DNA from: Rhizoclosmatium globosum
Taxonomy: Eukaryota > Chytridiomycota > Chytridiomycetes > Chytridiales > Chytriomycetaceae
Direction: 5' to 3'
Assembly: GCA_002104985.1 (NCBI GenBank)
Contig: MCGO01000157.1
Coordinates: 24,291-88,290 of the forward strand
DNA length: 64,000 nt
The notes beneath the pieces are model-generated. The model had not been told where the DNA came from, ran no database searches, and saw nothing but the letters and a program-made list of their open reading frames with translations. Shown in pieces: positions 28,795-41,287 of this stretch; position 1 is the stretch's first letter; every line of letters begins with the position of its first letter. The position numbers and the translations under genes are program-made.

Positions 28795-29244
28795 ATGAGT
28801 GTTTGGGCTGGCTCAGACACACTTTGGCACGCACCAGTTTGATATGCACACTTTTAGAGAATACCATACATTATCCTTTTATTTCAATCCAAACTTTCAT
28901 ATTTTAATAAACGACAATAGGGTTTTAGTCAGTTTTAAAGCGTCCAAGCATCCACTCACAGCCAAGCATTCAAAATCATACATCCACAACTTCAACAAAA
29001 ATGAATCTATTTGTTTTAGAAACCCATTACCGGATTATTTGTCGTAAAAACGTAAAAACAAAGAGACACAAACCAACACAGAAAACAACCGTAAATCAAC
29101 ACTCCACATACCCCTCGTAAAACCTTTCATCAGGAAACAGCAAAAATACACAATCTCAGAGAGGAGACACCAAAAAGAAAGACAAGGTAAAAATAAACAT
29201 AGTCAAAATGGAAAAAAGAGATGCCATGAAACTTTACACAAAGA
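28795..29244. other. Intergenic region between converging genes
   Basis: AT-rich 450 bases between the 3' ends of the orphan gene (+) and the Pumilio-type gene (-). It would hold both 3' untranslated regions. No RNA gene or repeat recognised. Confidence 0.5.
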
Positions 29245-32200
29245 TTAATAGTGGTACATGTTGGGATCACGATGCTGCTGCTGCTGTTGCTGCTGCGACT
29301 GATACCCCTGATACTGTTGCTGCATCTGCGACTGCTGCTGCTGATACCCTCCATAGAACTGTTGCTGCTGCTGCTGCACAGACGGAACATACTGCTGCTG
29401 TGTTGCTGCTGCTGCAACACCTGCTGCGGAATCCCATACCCAATCCCAACCGGCAATCCACCCGTATACCCAGCGCCCGCAGAATAATACTGTTGCTCCG
29501 TTTCATACGGGTTCACAAAGTATCCCAAATTCGGGGTCAATGGGGAAACGACTTCGCCCGAGACGTGGTGCTGCTCGTATGCGGGTGTGACTTCTTCGAT
29601 GAGGCGTTTGTAGGCCATGGGGTTGGTTTTCACTTCGGACATTGTGGCGAGGGTTGCGCGCGTGATTGCGGAGAGGCGGTGTTTTTCTTCGGCGGTTAGG
29701 GTTGCTGTTGAGAGGATTTTTTGGATGAGAGGGGTTCCGACTGTGTGGTCGGAGATGATGTCGCGGAGGGTTGGGGAGCGGATGTGGGGGATGGTTGCGT
29801 TGGGGATGTTTCGGAGGTGGTGGTGTCTTGGGAAAGATTTCTTTGAGGAGAAGGTCACGGGCGTCGAGTTCTGAACGTTGGGATACTTTGATTGAATGGT
29901 GTGAGTATAATTCACGTGCAAAGAACAAAAAAAGGAACATACCAATCTTGAGAACAATCCCACTTGCCAATTATGTCTGCACAACGCTGCCAAATCCCCT
30001 TGTTCCACAAGCCGCGGTGCAAGAACCCTAAACCGTCCAGGCAATAAACTCGCATCCACCAACCACCCAACCAAAATACTTCCATTCAAATTCGTAACCA
30101 ATTGCACAGCAACCTGTGTAATCGCAACCGCAACATGCTTCTGCTGCCTCCTCGTCGTATACTGACTCTCCAAACAACTTCTCATTGCACGAGCTCCGAA
30201 CCGACCCGTTCCAATCTCAAGTACTTTCGCTTGCATCGCGTCGAAAATGAATTGGTTCGTGGGGAGCGGAGACAGCACTGGATGACGTAGTTTCCGAATG
30301 GTCGAGGAGGAGACATGGGGCGTATGGTTTGAGTGCGAGGACGAGGAGGTGGGATTCTTGTTGCGTGCGAGCTGTGTCGATTATCTTTTGGACGACCCAG
30401 GTTCCGTTCTTGTGGACACCAGGGTTGCGAGGTATGGAGTTAGCTTTTCGATAAGGTGGCAGCGGGTTTGAGGAGATGTGCGTTCGATTACTTTTGGAGG
30501 ACAACGTTTCCGATGTAGTCTGTTGGGGTTGTGATATTTTAGTGATGAACAGTTGGTGTAAGTGAGGAAAACGGTACCAGTGCACAACTCGACGGCCTCA
30601 TCATAACATTCCATAAAGATTGACATGACTTCCTCAAGATCGTTGTCGGGTTCTCCAACCTCTTTCGCATCTCTCTCAAACGCGACTGATCCACACGACG
30701 CAATGGGTCTGGTTCTGGAAGGCAACCAAACTAGCCGCATACGCTTCACCACCCAGGAATCTCCTGTATTACCCAACCCAGCATCTTCACCCAAAAATCC
30801 ATCCACACCTCCCCCAATACTAAGTCCCGCCCTTCCAGCCTTCGCAGGACTCACGTATTCACATTCAATCCACCAGCAGCGCCTGCAGGAACATCTGTCT
30901 TTGACGGTACCTTGCAAACCCAACTTTATCTGCATTCCATGCACTTCACGCCCATTCATACTCTGCTGCGCAATCATGGCGTGCTGGAGGTTCTCAAAGT
31001 TGACAAACCCACATGACTTGTGTGTCAATACGCGGCATGATTCAACGGGTCCGAACGCTGTGAACAGTTTCTCGAGGTCGTTGGAGGAGGGTTGGTGGAA
31101 TGTTTCCGATCCCTAGTGTCACATATAGGTTTAGCACTGTACCTGGAGAAAAAAAGAAGAGGGTCGAGTACATACAAACAGACTTTGTAGGCTGCATCCC
31201 TTGTGTATCCCCAACAGCCTCGTTCTTCCCAAACCCAAGTCGAATCACGCCGTTACCAATCTTCTTTCCCGTCATGGACTCCTTTGCGGCGAGTGCGTCT
31301 TCTACGCGCGTGTAGTTACGAATACGCATTCCTTGTCGGGGAGCATGCGGAGGGATTCGATTGCGCCGTAGGGGGAGAAGAGGTTTAGGATCTCTGGGCG
31401 GAGATTTGGGAGTCGAGGTTTCCGACCCAGAGGGAGCGGGAGGGGGTTTGGAAGTCTTGGTCGTGTTCGGTCTGTGTTGTTTTTTTAACAAATGGATGGA
31501 AGGAAAGTAGTAGGTGGGCGAAATTACCATGTCGTCCAAACCATACGTGATTGTGGACTGTAAGAGGGTTCCTTGGTTGTTGGTGATTGAAAGGATTTGG
31601 TCTTCTCGTTGCTGCTGTTGTTGCTGTGCTGTTGCTGTTGTTGATGTTGAGGGTGGTATTGCTGTTGAGGAGAAGAACGTTGTTGCTGTTGTTGTAATGC
31701 AATTCCGAGACCACTCGATTGACGTGACAGCTGTGGATGTTCTTGCTGCAATCCATACAAATCAACTCCGTCTACAACGAAACGATCCACAATGCCAATG
31801 GTTGAGGCACGCTGACGAGTTCCTGGTTTAGGAGGAGCGAGAGATGACGGCATCGTGAATCCCATGTCGTTATTGGGGAGAGATCCTGGAGCAGTTCCGT
31901 TCACTGAACTATGCGCACGCAATCGGTTTGGAACCAGTTGTGGTTGTTTTGGTTGAGGGGGGAAGTCATCGAGGCCAAGGTAATCGAAAGTGCGTGTAAC
32001 ACTTGAAAGCAGTTGGGATGGATCTGAAGACTGCTGTTGATGTTGTTGTTGTTGTGGCTGTGGGAATGAGAGGAAGGGGTTTGGTTGTTGGTCTTGAGGA
32101 TCGAAGGACGTCTTGAGACGGAAGGTTGCGAAGGACCTGGGCGAAACCCGGAAAGACCGACATTAAGCTTGTCTTGGATCTGAGAAGTTCCTTCGCTCCA

Positions 32201-32749
32201 CGGAGTTGAATCGATAGTGCTCAAGCCAGGTGGCTTTGGGAGATTGAGGGAGCCTGCGCGGGTTCTCCCCGTAGGTTGAGGCGATGAAAGGGGAGAGGTG
32301 CCGAGGAATTCAAGGGGATTGCTACTGAGAGATTGTGGAGTCATTGGACGGCTTGAGGGATCGTTTGACAGATATTCAGAGGGAAATGCAGAGAAAGTCT
32401 CAGCTCTGGCTCTTCTGTAACCACCAGGAGCTCTTAGGAAACTGGGTGAATTTGTAGCTGATGTTCCCGAGATTGAATTGGATTGGGGGGGGCAAAGAAG
32501 GCATCTGGATTGAAGGAGGAAGACTGGCTATTTGACGATGAAAAGAGAACATCTTCAACAGCGGCAAACGAAGTTGATGTTTCGAATCTGGAATTTGATA
32601 GTTTGGATTAGATTTTGGATTGGGTGGATGTGAAAAGGAAGGTGCCAATGAACAAAAGCGAAGATGGACAGTCGATTTGAACAGACTTTAAAACTGGTTT
32701 TTGTGTTTGGACAGGTCGTTTGTGCTAATTGAAGCTCGGAGGAACCCAT
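29245..32749 (-). CDS. Jsn1/Puf1-like RNA-binding protein: two RRMs plus Pumilio domain
   Basis: Multi-exon. The N-terminal arm is Ser/Pro/Asn/Gln-rich, including SLAPPKPGTRQRASTIG as in the Jsn1 group. RRM 1 is around SLWVGNLDSQIS...GAIESLRMLP; RRM 2 is around SCGFVNFENLQHAMIAQQSM. A Puf region follows with VAVAITQVAVQLVTNLNGS and NHLRPH-type helices, then a Gln-rich tail ending HRDPNMYHY. Such proteins bind 3' UTRs and control mRNA stability and localisation, including of mitochondrial messages in yeast. The start (MGSSELQLAQTTCPN) and first intron are tentative. Two slips are visible: the C8 run at 32486-32493 and the CAG/CTG tract near 29404. Confidence 0.78.
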
Positions 32750-33185
32750 TGTGAAGGTATCCTTTGACAGGCGATGCCAATGAACGCACTCTGACACTGC
32801 CCATCAGCCAATTGCCAACGTCTTCGCCAACTCAAAGCTGCTCCAGCCTTCTTTTGCTGCCACCACCAACAAAGTGCCCCTTCAATGCCTCAAATCAACT
32901 GCGATCCCTCCTAATCCCACACCCTCAAAAACACACCAAATCCACCAATCCAAACACTAATCAAAGCCACGAACTAAGCCTCACCTTCGAGTCGGAGATC
33001 CAATTCGTCCGTCCATTTGATATCCTTCAAAAATCAACTTGGAAACGTTTGACTTTCGCGGCAGAGAAGAAATCGAAGAAAACACAAAAAAATTGTTAAC
33101 GCCGCCTTTCCCCTCTTCTCTTTTTGATTCTAATTGACAATTACTCGCGTCAATCCTCCTTCATCAATCTTTAACCTAAAACAAG
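32750..33185. other. Bidirectional promoter region
   Basis: Separates the divergent starts of the Pumilio-type gene (-) and the TTL-like gene (+). Open frames here are Pro/Ser-rich and show no family resemblance. Specific promoter elements cannot be placed. Confidence 0.45.
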
Positions 33186-35122
33186 ATGCTACAGTCGTCA
33201 GCTGCAGCCGGATCTATCCCTAACTCAAGCTACCAAAGTAGTGTCAACATATCTCAAGATCTTCCTCAACAACCACCTGAAAAACCACTCTTTGTCTTTC
33301 CCCGTCAAACAATTGATCAACAGCTCCAGCAAGTCCTCTCCGTCAAGGAAAAGGACAAGGAGAAAGGAAGCTTCCACAACATCAAACAATTATTCTGATT
33401 CCCCCACAGCAAGTTCCACGACTCTCCATATCCGTCAAAGATCCCCTTCCACCACAAACCCAACAACCACAACCACAGCCAGTCTGTCCAACATTAACAA
33501 CAACAACCAGCCGACAATCACTCAACCTATCCGTTTCAAAACACATCTCAGAAACACTGTTCTCGATGTCTTCAAAGACCGTGGATGGAAGGAAACTGAT
33601 AGCGACACGGACTGGGACTTTCATTGGGCCGATGTTCATTGGGTTCATGAAATGTTTGATCACATGTATTTGGGGGAAGGTCAACGGATCAATCATTTTA
33701 GGAATCATTATGAGGTAAGAAGTTGTTTTATTGAGTCCCGTCGTACTAATTCTTGTGGAAAATCAGTTGACGCGAAAAGACTTGTTGGTCAAAAACATGA
33801 AAAGAATGATCAAAACTATGGAGAAGAGTATGGAAAAGCAGAAGGCGCGAAATTCGATTTATTTGTACTTCGTATGGTAAATCGATCAGAAACCTTGTCT
33901 CGTCTGTCGAATTCTAATCCTAAAACGAAAAAAACCCCAGTCCTCCCACAAGAACATGCACTCTTCCAAGAAGAATTCAAACGAACCCAGGAAGCGTGTG
34001 GATCATGAAACCTGTGGGAAAAGCGCAAGGAAAGGAATCTTCCTCATCAACAAAATGTCACAGATCAATCAGTGGCGGACCAAGAATGGTGGTGGTGGAG
34101 GCGGGGGAGGGGTAATGGGACGAACGCGGCTGCTCCGGTTGCGATTGCACCTAACCTGGGAGGCTCGAAAGCGAATATGGCGGGTGCTGACAAAAGTGCT
34201 GGTGGAGCTGCTGCAAACTCTCAAAGCGATGCTGATATCCCTGAAGCCTATATCGTGCAGAGATATATTGAGAATCCGTACCTGATCGGAGGCAAGAAAT
34301 TCGACTTGCGTATTTATGTCCTTGTGACGAGTTACAGTCCTTTGGTGGTGCATATTCACCGGAACGGATTTTGTCGGTTCAGTAATCATCAGTTTACTAT
34401 GAATGTGAAGGATATTTCGAATTTGTATATTCATGCTACGAATGTTGCGATTCAGAAGCATAGCCCGAATTACGATAGTGATAAAGGGTCAGTTTCTCTT
34501 AATTATTGTTTCAGTAGGTCTAACATAAATCTTCAGCTGCAAATGGCTGCTACGAAACCTCAAAACCTTTCTCGTTTCAAAGCACGGTTCTCAAGCTGTC
34601 AACACATTGTTCACGGATATGGAAGCCTCGTTGTACGCAGTTTGCTCAGCGTACAGAAAGTTATGATCCATGATAAACACTGTTTCGAGCTGTACGGATA
34701 CGATATCCTCATCGACACGAACTTGAAACCGTGGCTGCTTGAAGTCAACGCGAGTCCCTCTTTGACGGCAGAGACACAGTTTGATTATGACTTGAAGCAT
34801 CAGATGTTGAATGATGCTTTCGATGTCTTGGATTTGGAGAAAAGGTGTGTACATTCTCACAACTTCCCGTCATTCAATTAATTAAAATCATGTGCTAAGA
34901 TTCACGACTGCTGATAAAAAGCCTCGAACTAAGGTTGGAGGATTTGATTTGGTTTATAACGATGGACCTGTGAAACAGGAACGGACTATTCATTATAGTA
35001 GCTATTTGGGTTGTCACCATCCGATTGTGCGGGCTCCAAGAGTTAAGAAACGATTGGAAAAGAAAATGGCGGCTGCGAAAGCGAATCAGGGAGAAGAAGA
35101 GGAGGAAGAGGAAGAAGAGTAA
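33186..35122 (+). CDS. Tubulin-tyrosine-ligase-like protein (TTLL1/TTLL9 type), frame broken several times
   Basis: The conserved part starts with RFKTHLRNTVLDVFKDRGWK and DWDFHWADVHWVHEMFDHM, then INHFRNHYE, an intron, LTRKDLLVKNMKRM, the ATP-grasp segment with VWIMKPVGKAQGK, then YIVQRYIENPYLIGGKKFDL, NVAIQKHSPNYD and ELYGYDILIDTNLKPWLLEV. It ends in an acidic tail of glutamates. TTLL1/TTLL9-type enzymes add glutamate chains to tubulin in axonemes, fitting a flagellated zoospore. At least five one-base breaks occur (about 33390, 33984, 34031, 34109, 34626), nearly all at short runs. Either base calls are short or the gene is decaying. Confidence 0.8.
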
Positions 35123-35184
35123 CTAGAACAATAGATTTATTTTGTTTCAACTGATTGTATTCGAAAACTGAATTATGCGGAAGT

Positions 35185-37082
35185 TCAAGCGCAAACTGCT
35201 GTACTCACAAGCTTTATGCTCATCATCTTGTTGCTAAAGATGCTCTTCAATTGACAAGTTTTACCTGCGCCGCACGATGTGTAACTGAATACGCCCGTTG
35301 TAGAAGAACATGTCGCAACTCTTCCGTCTTCAGAACAAACCGGTTGTGTAATTACAGTCGGATCACAAAATGGGTTACGCAAGAGGAAGTGAACATTAAT
35401 GCCATCTTTCTTGACGCTCTGAAGCACACCATTTACTTGGACATCGCACGTTTTAGAGTTCTTGTTTGTCTCACCCACATACCAGACTTTGTTGTACAAC
35501 GCCCGGCAAAAGTAAATCGCGCTTTGGTCAACCATCGTCCAACGGCTTGAACCGGCTGGATACGAATTGACCCAGTTATCATCAATTACGACGAAAACAG
35601 ACGAGTCTTTCTCAGAGACTGTCGCAGGTGCAGGCCCGACGCCTTCATAAAACGTCCTCGAAGCTGTGGTTTCGTTCACTGCTGCCCAGTGGTAATTCGC
35701 ATTTACAGAATTGTACTTTTGCACCAAATGAAAGTTATCTTTGATTGCGAGTGGACCTGCAGGATAATTGTTTCCGTCATATCCGTAAACGCCGCCAGCC
35801 AAGTAAATCGTGCACACACTGCTACCAGCGATACTCCATCCACCGTAATACCTCTGAATATAAAACGCGCGACAGGGAAGGTATGTTATACCCGTGTATC
35901 CAGAAAGCCCGTCAATAACTGTCACGACCGAACTCGCCTTCTTCGGTCCCAAGAAATCAATTGGCTTGTTCACAGACGCGTAACAACCTTGCACGCCGGA
36001 CGTATCATTCGTCCAAATGTCTTGTAACGCGTATATCTGCCCGTTTATAACGGTGTTGTACCACCGCCCAAGACGCTTACTCGTGCTGATGGTGTATCGG
36101 AGGCCGGGGTACCTATTGTTGGAGTACTCACACGCGTCGCCGACTTCCCCGATTCCGTATGCGGGGGATTTCGGGTTATCCGTCCAAGCGGAGTTTGGGT
36201 ACGGGTCGCTGACGTGTTCGAAGATTTCGTGGTGCATGATGTCGATGAGGGGGTCGACGACGCGGCGGCCTGTGTCGCCGTTGGGGGATTGGGTGAAGTC
36301 TACGTGGGTGGCGTTCATGCCGATTGTGTGCGCGAATGCGTGGCCGAGGTTGACGGGTTTTCCGTCGATTTTCGTGGTGTAGGTGAAGTGGTAGCCGCCG
36401 TATGGGATTCCGTTTTGGGGTCGTAGTCGGAGTTTAGGATGTCGGGGGAGGTGAGGAGGCAGTAGATTGCTTGGGAGTCGAAGCGGCCGAATGCTTTTCC
36501 TTGACCTATATTTAAATTGATTTGAATTTTAGGGGGCTTTTTTTTCGTTGAGGACAATGGGACACACTTACCAACAAAGGATTCAATGATTTTAGCCATT
36601 CCACTGGAAGAAGGATTCCCAACACTCGCAGTAGTTCCATTAATATACTTTGCAGTTGGTGCACTAACGTACACACTTCCACCAAAAGTCAAAACTGGGT
36701 TTACATAAACGCCTTTCGTATCATAATACTGTGTGGCAACAGTCCATCGCGCTGGAAACGTCACAGAACTCTTTGCCGTGTCAGAAACATGCTGTGCGTA
36801 GTTATTGATACGGTCTTGTTCCAACTGCGAAAAGTTTCCATAGAATATATTGTAAATTTTCACTGGGAGACCGGTAAGGACTACGGGTGGGTACTTCTGT
36901 GAGGCGTTGGGACCCCAGACCGTAATGTTGGCTGGTGGAAGGAGCGGAGTGGATACGGTCGCTGTTGTTGCTTGATTTGATTTTAGGTTTACGCCATTGA
37001 AATAGTTTTCAAACGCGATTTGTCTTGCGTATACGTCGTACGTCACTGCAGAGAGTATGAGAATGACCAGACTTGACTTCAT
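35185..37082 (-). CDS. Secreted EXORDIUM/PHI-1-like protein with Cys-rich C-terminus
   Basis: A signal peptide (MKSSLVILILSAVTYDVYA) is followed by VVLTGLPVKIYNIFYGNFSQ, DSQAIYCLLTSPDILNSDY, and MHHEIFEHVSDPYPNSAW. These match the order of the plant phosphate-induced/EXORDIUM domain (strand-loop at xVxxIWYGxFxxxQ, xxVLTSxDV, and ExxExxxxPxxNxxY). One intron lies near 36505-36570 (gtaagt...aatatag). The frame slips by one base at 36410-36411. The C-terminal half adds many aromatic and cysteine residues and a final CSEDGRVATC...SCGAGKTC cluster that could bind carbohydrate. Its role is unknown; secretion and wall location are inferred. Confidence 0.65.
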
Positions 37083-37357
37083 TGTCATTGTGTAGTCTTT
37101 TCTTAGATGACTGTTTCAATGGTTTGTCTTTGTGTTCAATGGGAGAAGTCCATTGTCATGATAATGTATATTCTCGGTTATTTCGATACCTATGCATTGT
37201 GTAATACAACGCCCTATTGTTTGATATTGTGGCAACAATAGGTGTTCGGTTTATTTCGATGAATCTCTTTGTTTGCGTTTATTTTCGACTTATGGTATTT
37301 GATTTGTCTATTCCAATACAACATTTGCATTCGTCCACGAAAAAACCAGGACAGAAT

Positions 37358-39178
37358 TCAGTTCTTTGCCAACGCCATCCAAGCCTCCACCTCCTCCACA
37401 GTCCTTGGAACATCCGTCATATTCTCACATCCTTCCACGGTAACAATCAAATCCTCCTCCAATCGAACTCCACCAAACTTCATGTACTCCTTTTCAATCA
37501 GTTCCCTGTTCAAGTGGGGTCCTTTGACTGGATCCTCAAATGCTGGGCGCAGCAATGCCTCGATGAAGTAACATCCTGGTTCATTTGTAAGAACCATTCC
37601 AGCTTCGAGAGGTCTGTTCATACGAAGAGAGGACAGTCCGGGACGCGTATGGCGCGAGCGGTGAGATGGGTACCCTCCTGCAAAATCCATTAGCACGAAA
37701 TTCTCAGAAAGGTTGCATATAAAAAACTAACCAACGTCATGTGTATCCATTCCCATCAAATGTCCCAATCCATGTGGGAAAAACAAAGGCCCAAGCTCAA
37801 GATCCATTAACTCGTCGACCGTCTTTCCACGTGCAAGAATAATGTTTTCGGCGACGAGACCTTCAATGATTCTGCGTTCTGCAAGAAGATGCATGTCAAC
37901 CCATTCGACACCTTGCTTGATTGCTTCACGGACGGAAATGAGAGCAGAGAGGACTGTGTTGTAGATTCCACGTTGGGCAGGGGTGAAACGACCAGTCGCT
38001 GGGTAGGAACAGGTGATGTCTGAGGCGTAGCAGTGGTATTCTGCACCCATGTCGAGGAGACACATGTCACCTATGTTTTTGTGTTATGAGAATTTGTGTA
38101 AGTAAAGTAATTAGTTTACGAATGCTATTTACTCGTTATAGTATAATTTTTCTATGCCTCGTGTAATTTCTCTATGCTCGCTTCGCTTGCTCTCTACACT
38201 CACTCTCCTTTCTGCACTTTTTCCTTACCTTCTTTAATCAAAGCCGAATTAGGAGCCCCGGCATGCCCATAATGCAAGACAGCCCCATTCGGCCCACACC
38301 CACAAATACAAGTATAAGCAGAATACCTGCAACCTCCTTCATACGAGATATGCGCGAGAAAGAGGGACTCCAATTGGAACTCGTACATTCCAGGTTTAAT
38401 CTTTTGCATTACGTGTTTATGGGCTTCTGAGGCGAGAGCGTTTACGTGGCGAAGGAGGGATAGCTCGAGAGGGGTTTTTATGGTGCGGGAGGAGACCAGG
38501 ACGTTGTAGAGGATGATCTAGGGGTGTTTTGATTAGAAGGTGTCAAATGCCTCTAATGGACACGCAACTTATTAGTCACCAGCCCCGACACATCCTTCAA
38601 AAGCGAGTGAGCATCAATTTCGTCAATCTGCCTCTTTGAATCTGAATTTGTGCCCGCCAGAACATGGACACTCCCCCCTGACGTTGCAGCAACAACATAG
38701 GCCAGTTCATCGACAAAGTGCACACAGTCGACGCCGTACTTTTCAGCGTATTCTCTCGGCGGCGACACTTTCCCGCACCAGACTTCGTAGTCCGTGTCGA
38801 GACGCGGGATGAACACGTGGGTCAGCGTCGTTGCGAAGTCGAGAAGCCCAAACAGCGACGGTTCGTTGATGCCGAAGAGGTAGAAGAAGTGCGATTCTTG
38901 CCGGAAGAGGTGTTCGTGGTCCGTGTCGTGGCTGTGGTTGTTGGTTGGAGTTTGTTGTTGGTGTTATTTATTGCTTTATTAATAGACAGGTGCGTATAGG
39001 TAGGTGGTGGGTAGGTGGTAGGTGGTGTAGAAGGATGAACAAACCGGAACGACGGATCGCCTCCTTTCAACAGCGCAACTCCCGAAGTCACACCCGCAGC
39101 TTTCATTCCTGCAAATACTTTGGCTCGGCATTCGCGGTGCATTGCGACATAGTCAATGTTTGGTTCAACGTAGACCAT
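37358..39178 (-). CDS. Xaa-Pro dipeptidase (prolidase), peptidase M24B
   Basis: Start MVYVEPNIDYVAMHRECRAK, then the N-terminal aminopeptidase P domain (SHFFYLFGINEPSLFGLLD). The catalytic pita-bread domain follows. Metal ligands are visible: two aspartates in LLDMGAEYHCYASDIT, the histidine of FPHGLGHLMG, the glutamate in VLTNEPGCYF and the final glutamate in GGVRLEEDLIV. The family hydrolyses dipeptides with C-terminal proline and recycles proline. At least five short introns interrupt the gene; the first (about 38940-39045) and the one near 38060-38230 contain simple repeats. No frame break was found. Confidence 0.88.
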
Positions 39179-39273
39179 TTTAAATTGGGTTCGCTGTTTT
39201 GGCGGATTCTTTTTGAGTGACAAACGAAGAACAATGATCTTTTCTTTTCCATTTAATTTATTTACACTTGGAA

Positions 39274-40065
39274 CTACGAAGCAAACGTTTCATTGGAACC
39301 TGCCTCTCCTTCTCCCATAATCACATCTTGCGTCTCAACCAAGTCCTTCTCCTTCTCATCCTTCTCCTCAACCTTGTCCTCGGACTTGTCAATCTGCATC
39401 ACTTTATCATTCTCACTGCTCGCACCTTGTTCAGCTTCAAGTGCCTTCAACTGTTCATCCACCACTTTCTGTGTACGTGCATTATGTTTACCAGGTTTAA
39501 AGTAGATGCCCGGCTCTCCACTCAGTTTAATAAAGTGAGCAACATTCTCCTTCTGCCTCCGAATAGTATCCGCCTGATTTCATTAAAGTTAATTCACACA
39601 CCCAGTATGATTGACGAGGCTGTACCTTCTCGGCATCCCTCTTTTCCTGCTCCCCCTTCAACCGTTCCTCCTTCTCCTTCGCTTTCTTCTCACGCTCCGC
39701 CTCAATTTCAGCAGCAAGCGATGCCTTCTCTGCCGCCAGTTTCTCGCGCAGTCGCTTTTCCGTTTCTTCGCGTTTGAGTTCTGATTCTGTTTTTGGTTGG
39801 ATTTGGGCTTTTGAGAGAGTTCTGTTTGGTATGGTTGGTTGAATGGGATAGGGAAGGGAAAGAGTTAGATGTGTTCGACAGTAAGAGAAACAAGTAGGTA
39901 CCCAAAGATTGCGCCAAACATTCTCTTTCCTCGACTTGTTGCTTCATCATTTGCTCCACTTCGAGGCCTCTTTCGCTCGGTTGTTGAACTCGTGGGTCGG
40001 TCGAGGTCGTCTGGTGGTGCTGAAGATGTGGTTGATGTTGGTGCTTTAACGTCTGGTGATGCCAT
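39274..40065 (-). CDS. Pinin/SDK/memA-domain protein
   Basis: The N-terminus starts MASPDVKAPTSTTSSAPPDD and is Ser/Pro-rich. It then has RGKRMFGAIFG, the hallmark start of the pinin/SDK/memA domain, interrupted by an intron. A charged coiled coil (ETEKRLREKLAAEKASLAAE...) follows, then HFIKLSGEPGIYFKPGKHN, typical of the end of the domain. The tail is very acidic. Pinin proteins associate with the spliceosome and exon-junction complex. The gene has at least two introns (39577-39625 region and near 39850). The start at 40065 is the first ATG before the domain. Confidence 0.78.
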
Positions 40066-40167
40066 TTTAAGAAATTAAAAAGACAAATAAGAAAAGTAAC
40101 ACTTTCATTCAAACACTTCTCTATCCAAACACAGACGAATAAGTAGGTACCTTCGCCTTAATCATCT

Positions 40168-41211
40168 TCAACGCTTCAACCCTTCCACGCCACCCACTCC
40201 CCTCTCTCCACCCCCAACTCCTATCCATTCACCCACATTCACAGTCTTGACTCCCTTCTCAACTCCACTACCAGAAAGGCTTGTTTGCACTTCAATACTC
40301 CTCGGCCCTTCATGCAACGCGATCCCAGATTCAATCCCCTGCAAACAGAGTGTTACAGACTCCTTGACTTGCATGTCTCTAGAGTGTGAGTGTAACGCGA
40401 TCGGTGGGAGGATGGAGGGAAGGTATGGGAGGAGTGACGCGCCCATACATTCTGCGAGGTGTTTTGTAACGGTGAGTGATGATAGGATTGTGCATTTGTC
40501 TTTGGAGCTGAGGGCGTGGCGGAGGGGTGGATGCATTGAGCTAGGATTGGTTCGATTTTGGGACTGTTTTTGGGGGGTTTGAGTGTGGGTGAGAGGTTAT
40601 GGAAATGGTATTACCGTGCATCTGGGGCAGCAGAAGTTCTTGGATGGATGTAGGGACGAGGAAAAGGAATGGGTGTTTTGTCTCGCGGAGTCCTTCCATG
40701 AGAGTGATTAGGAGGGGTTGTAGGAGAGTGTGTGGATTGGTTGCGACCATGATATCTGTATTGGAATTAGTGAGATGAAAAGAAAAAGTTGCAGAATTAC
40801 CTTGTGTTTCACGACCCATGTTCAAGGCGACAGGGAAATCCGCCTTTTGAGTATGCTGCACTGAACGCACTATCACATAAACCTTGATGAGCTGCACATC
40901 AAAGAATTACAAGTTCAAATTTACGTCTTATGACTGCCATTCCCCAGATCCAAAATCGCTTTCGGGACACTTCGTGTGGATATCTTTGTCGACGCGGTTT
41001 TCGGTTCTGCAGCAGGCGCAATTGTTGATTGAGTGGATGGTTTCGAGGAGGAAGAGGCGGTTGACTTTCGGGATGTGGTTGGAGATATCTTTGTGGAAAA
41101 GGGCTGTTGTGTTGTCTTTTTTGGAAGGGGTCCAGGTCTGGTTGTGTTTGCGTTTGGGCTTGAGGCCTTTTTTGTGGATGTGCTTACAGCGCGGGGGGCT
41201 GTCGAGAACAT
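40168..41211 (-). CDS. PACRG-like protein (parkin co-regulated gene family)
   Basis: The N-terminus (about 41211-40921) is a Ser/Thr/Lys/Pro-rich arm ending SVPKAILDLGNGSHKT. Downstream exons give ADFPVALNMGRETQ, LLQPLLITLMEGLRETKHPF, IPPLRHALSSKDKCTILSSL and ECMGASLLPYLPSILPPIAL. The sequence EGLRETKHP is a signature of the PACRG-like branch, an all-helical HEAT-like fold that in known members lies at the inner junction of doublet microtubules. It fits a flagellate stage of the organism. Exon borders near 40600, 40760-40800 and 40890 are approximate, and the C-terminus is uncertain. Confidence 0.7.
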
Positions 41212-41287
41212 TGACTGAGGGCGTTGGTTGGGAGGGGTGGTTGTAAAAGAGTTTGTCAGGGATTTTCAGTGAGAAGTTTGATTTATT

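Noticed and set aside
29208..29699. Ala/Thr-rich open frame on +
   Set aside because: It is the antisense shadow of the Gln-rich tail of the Pumilio-type protein.
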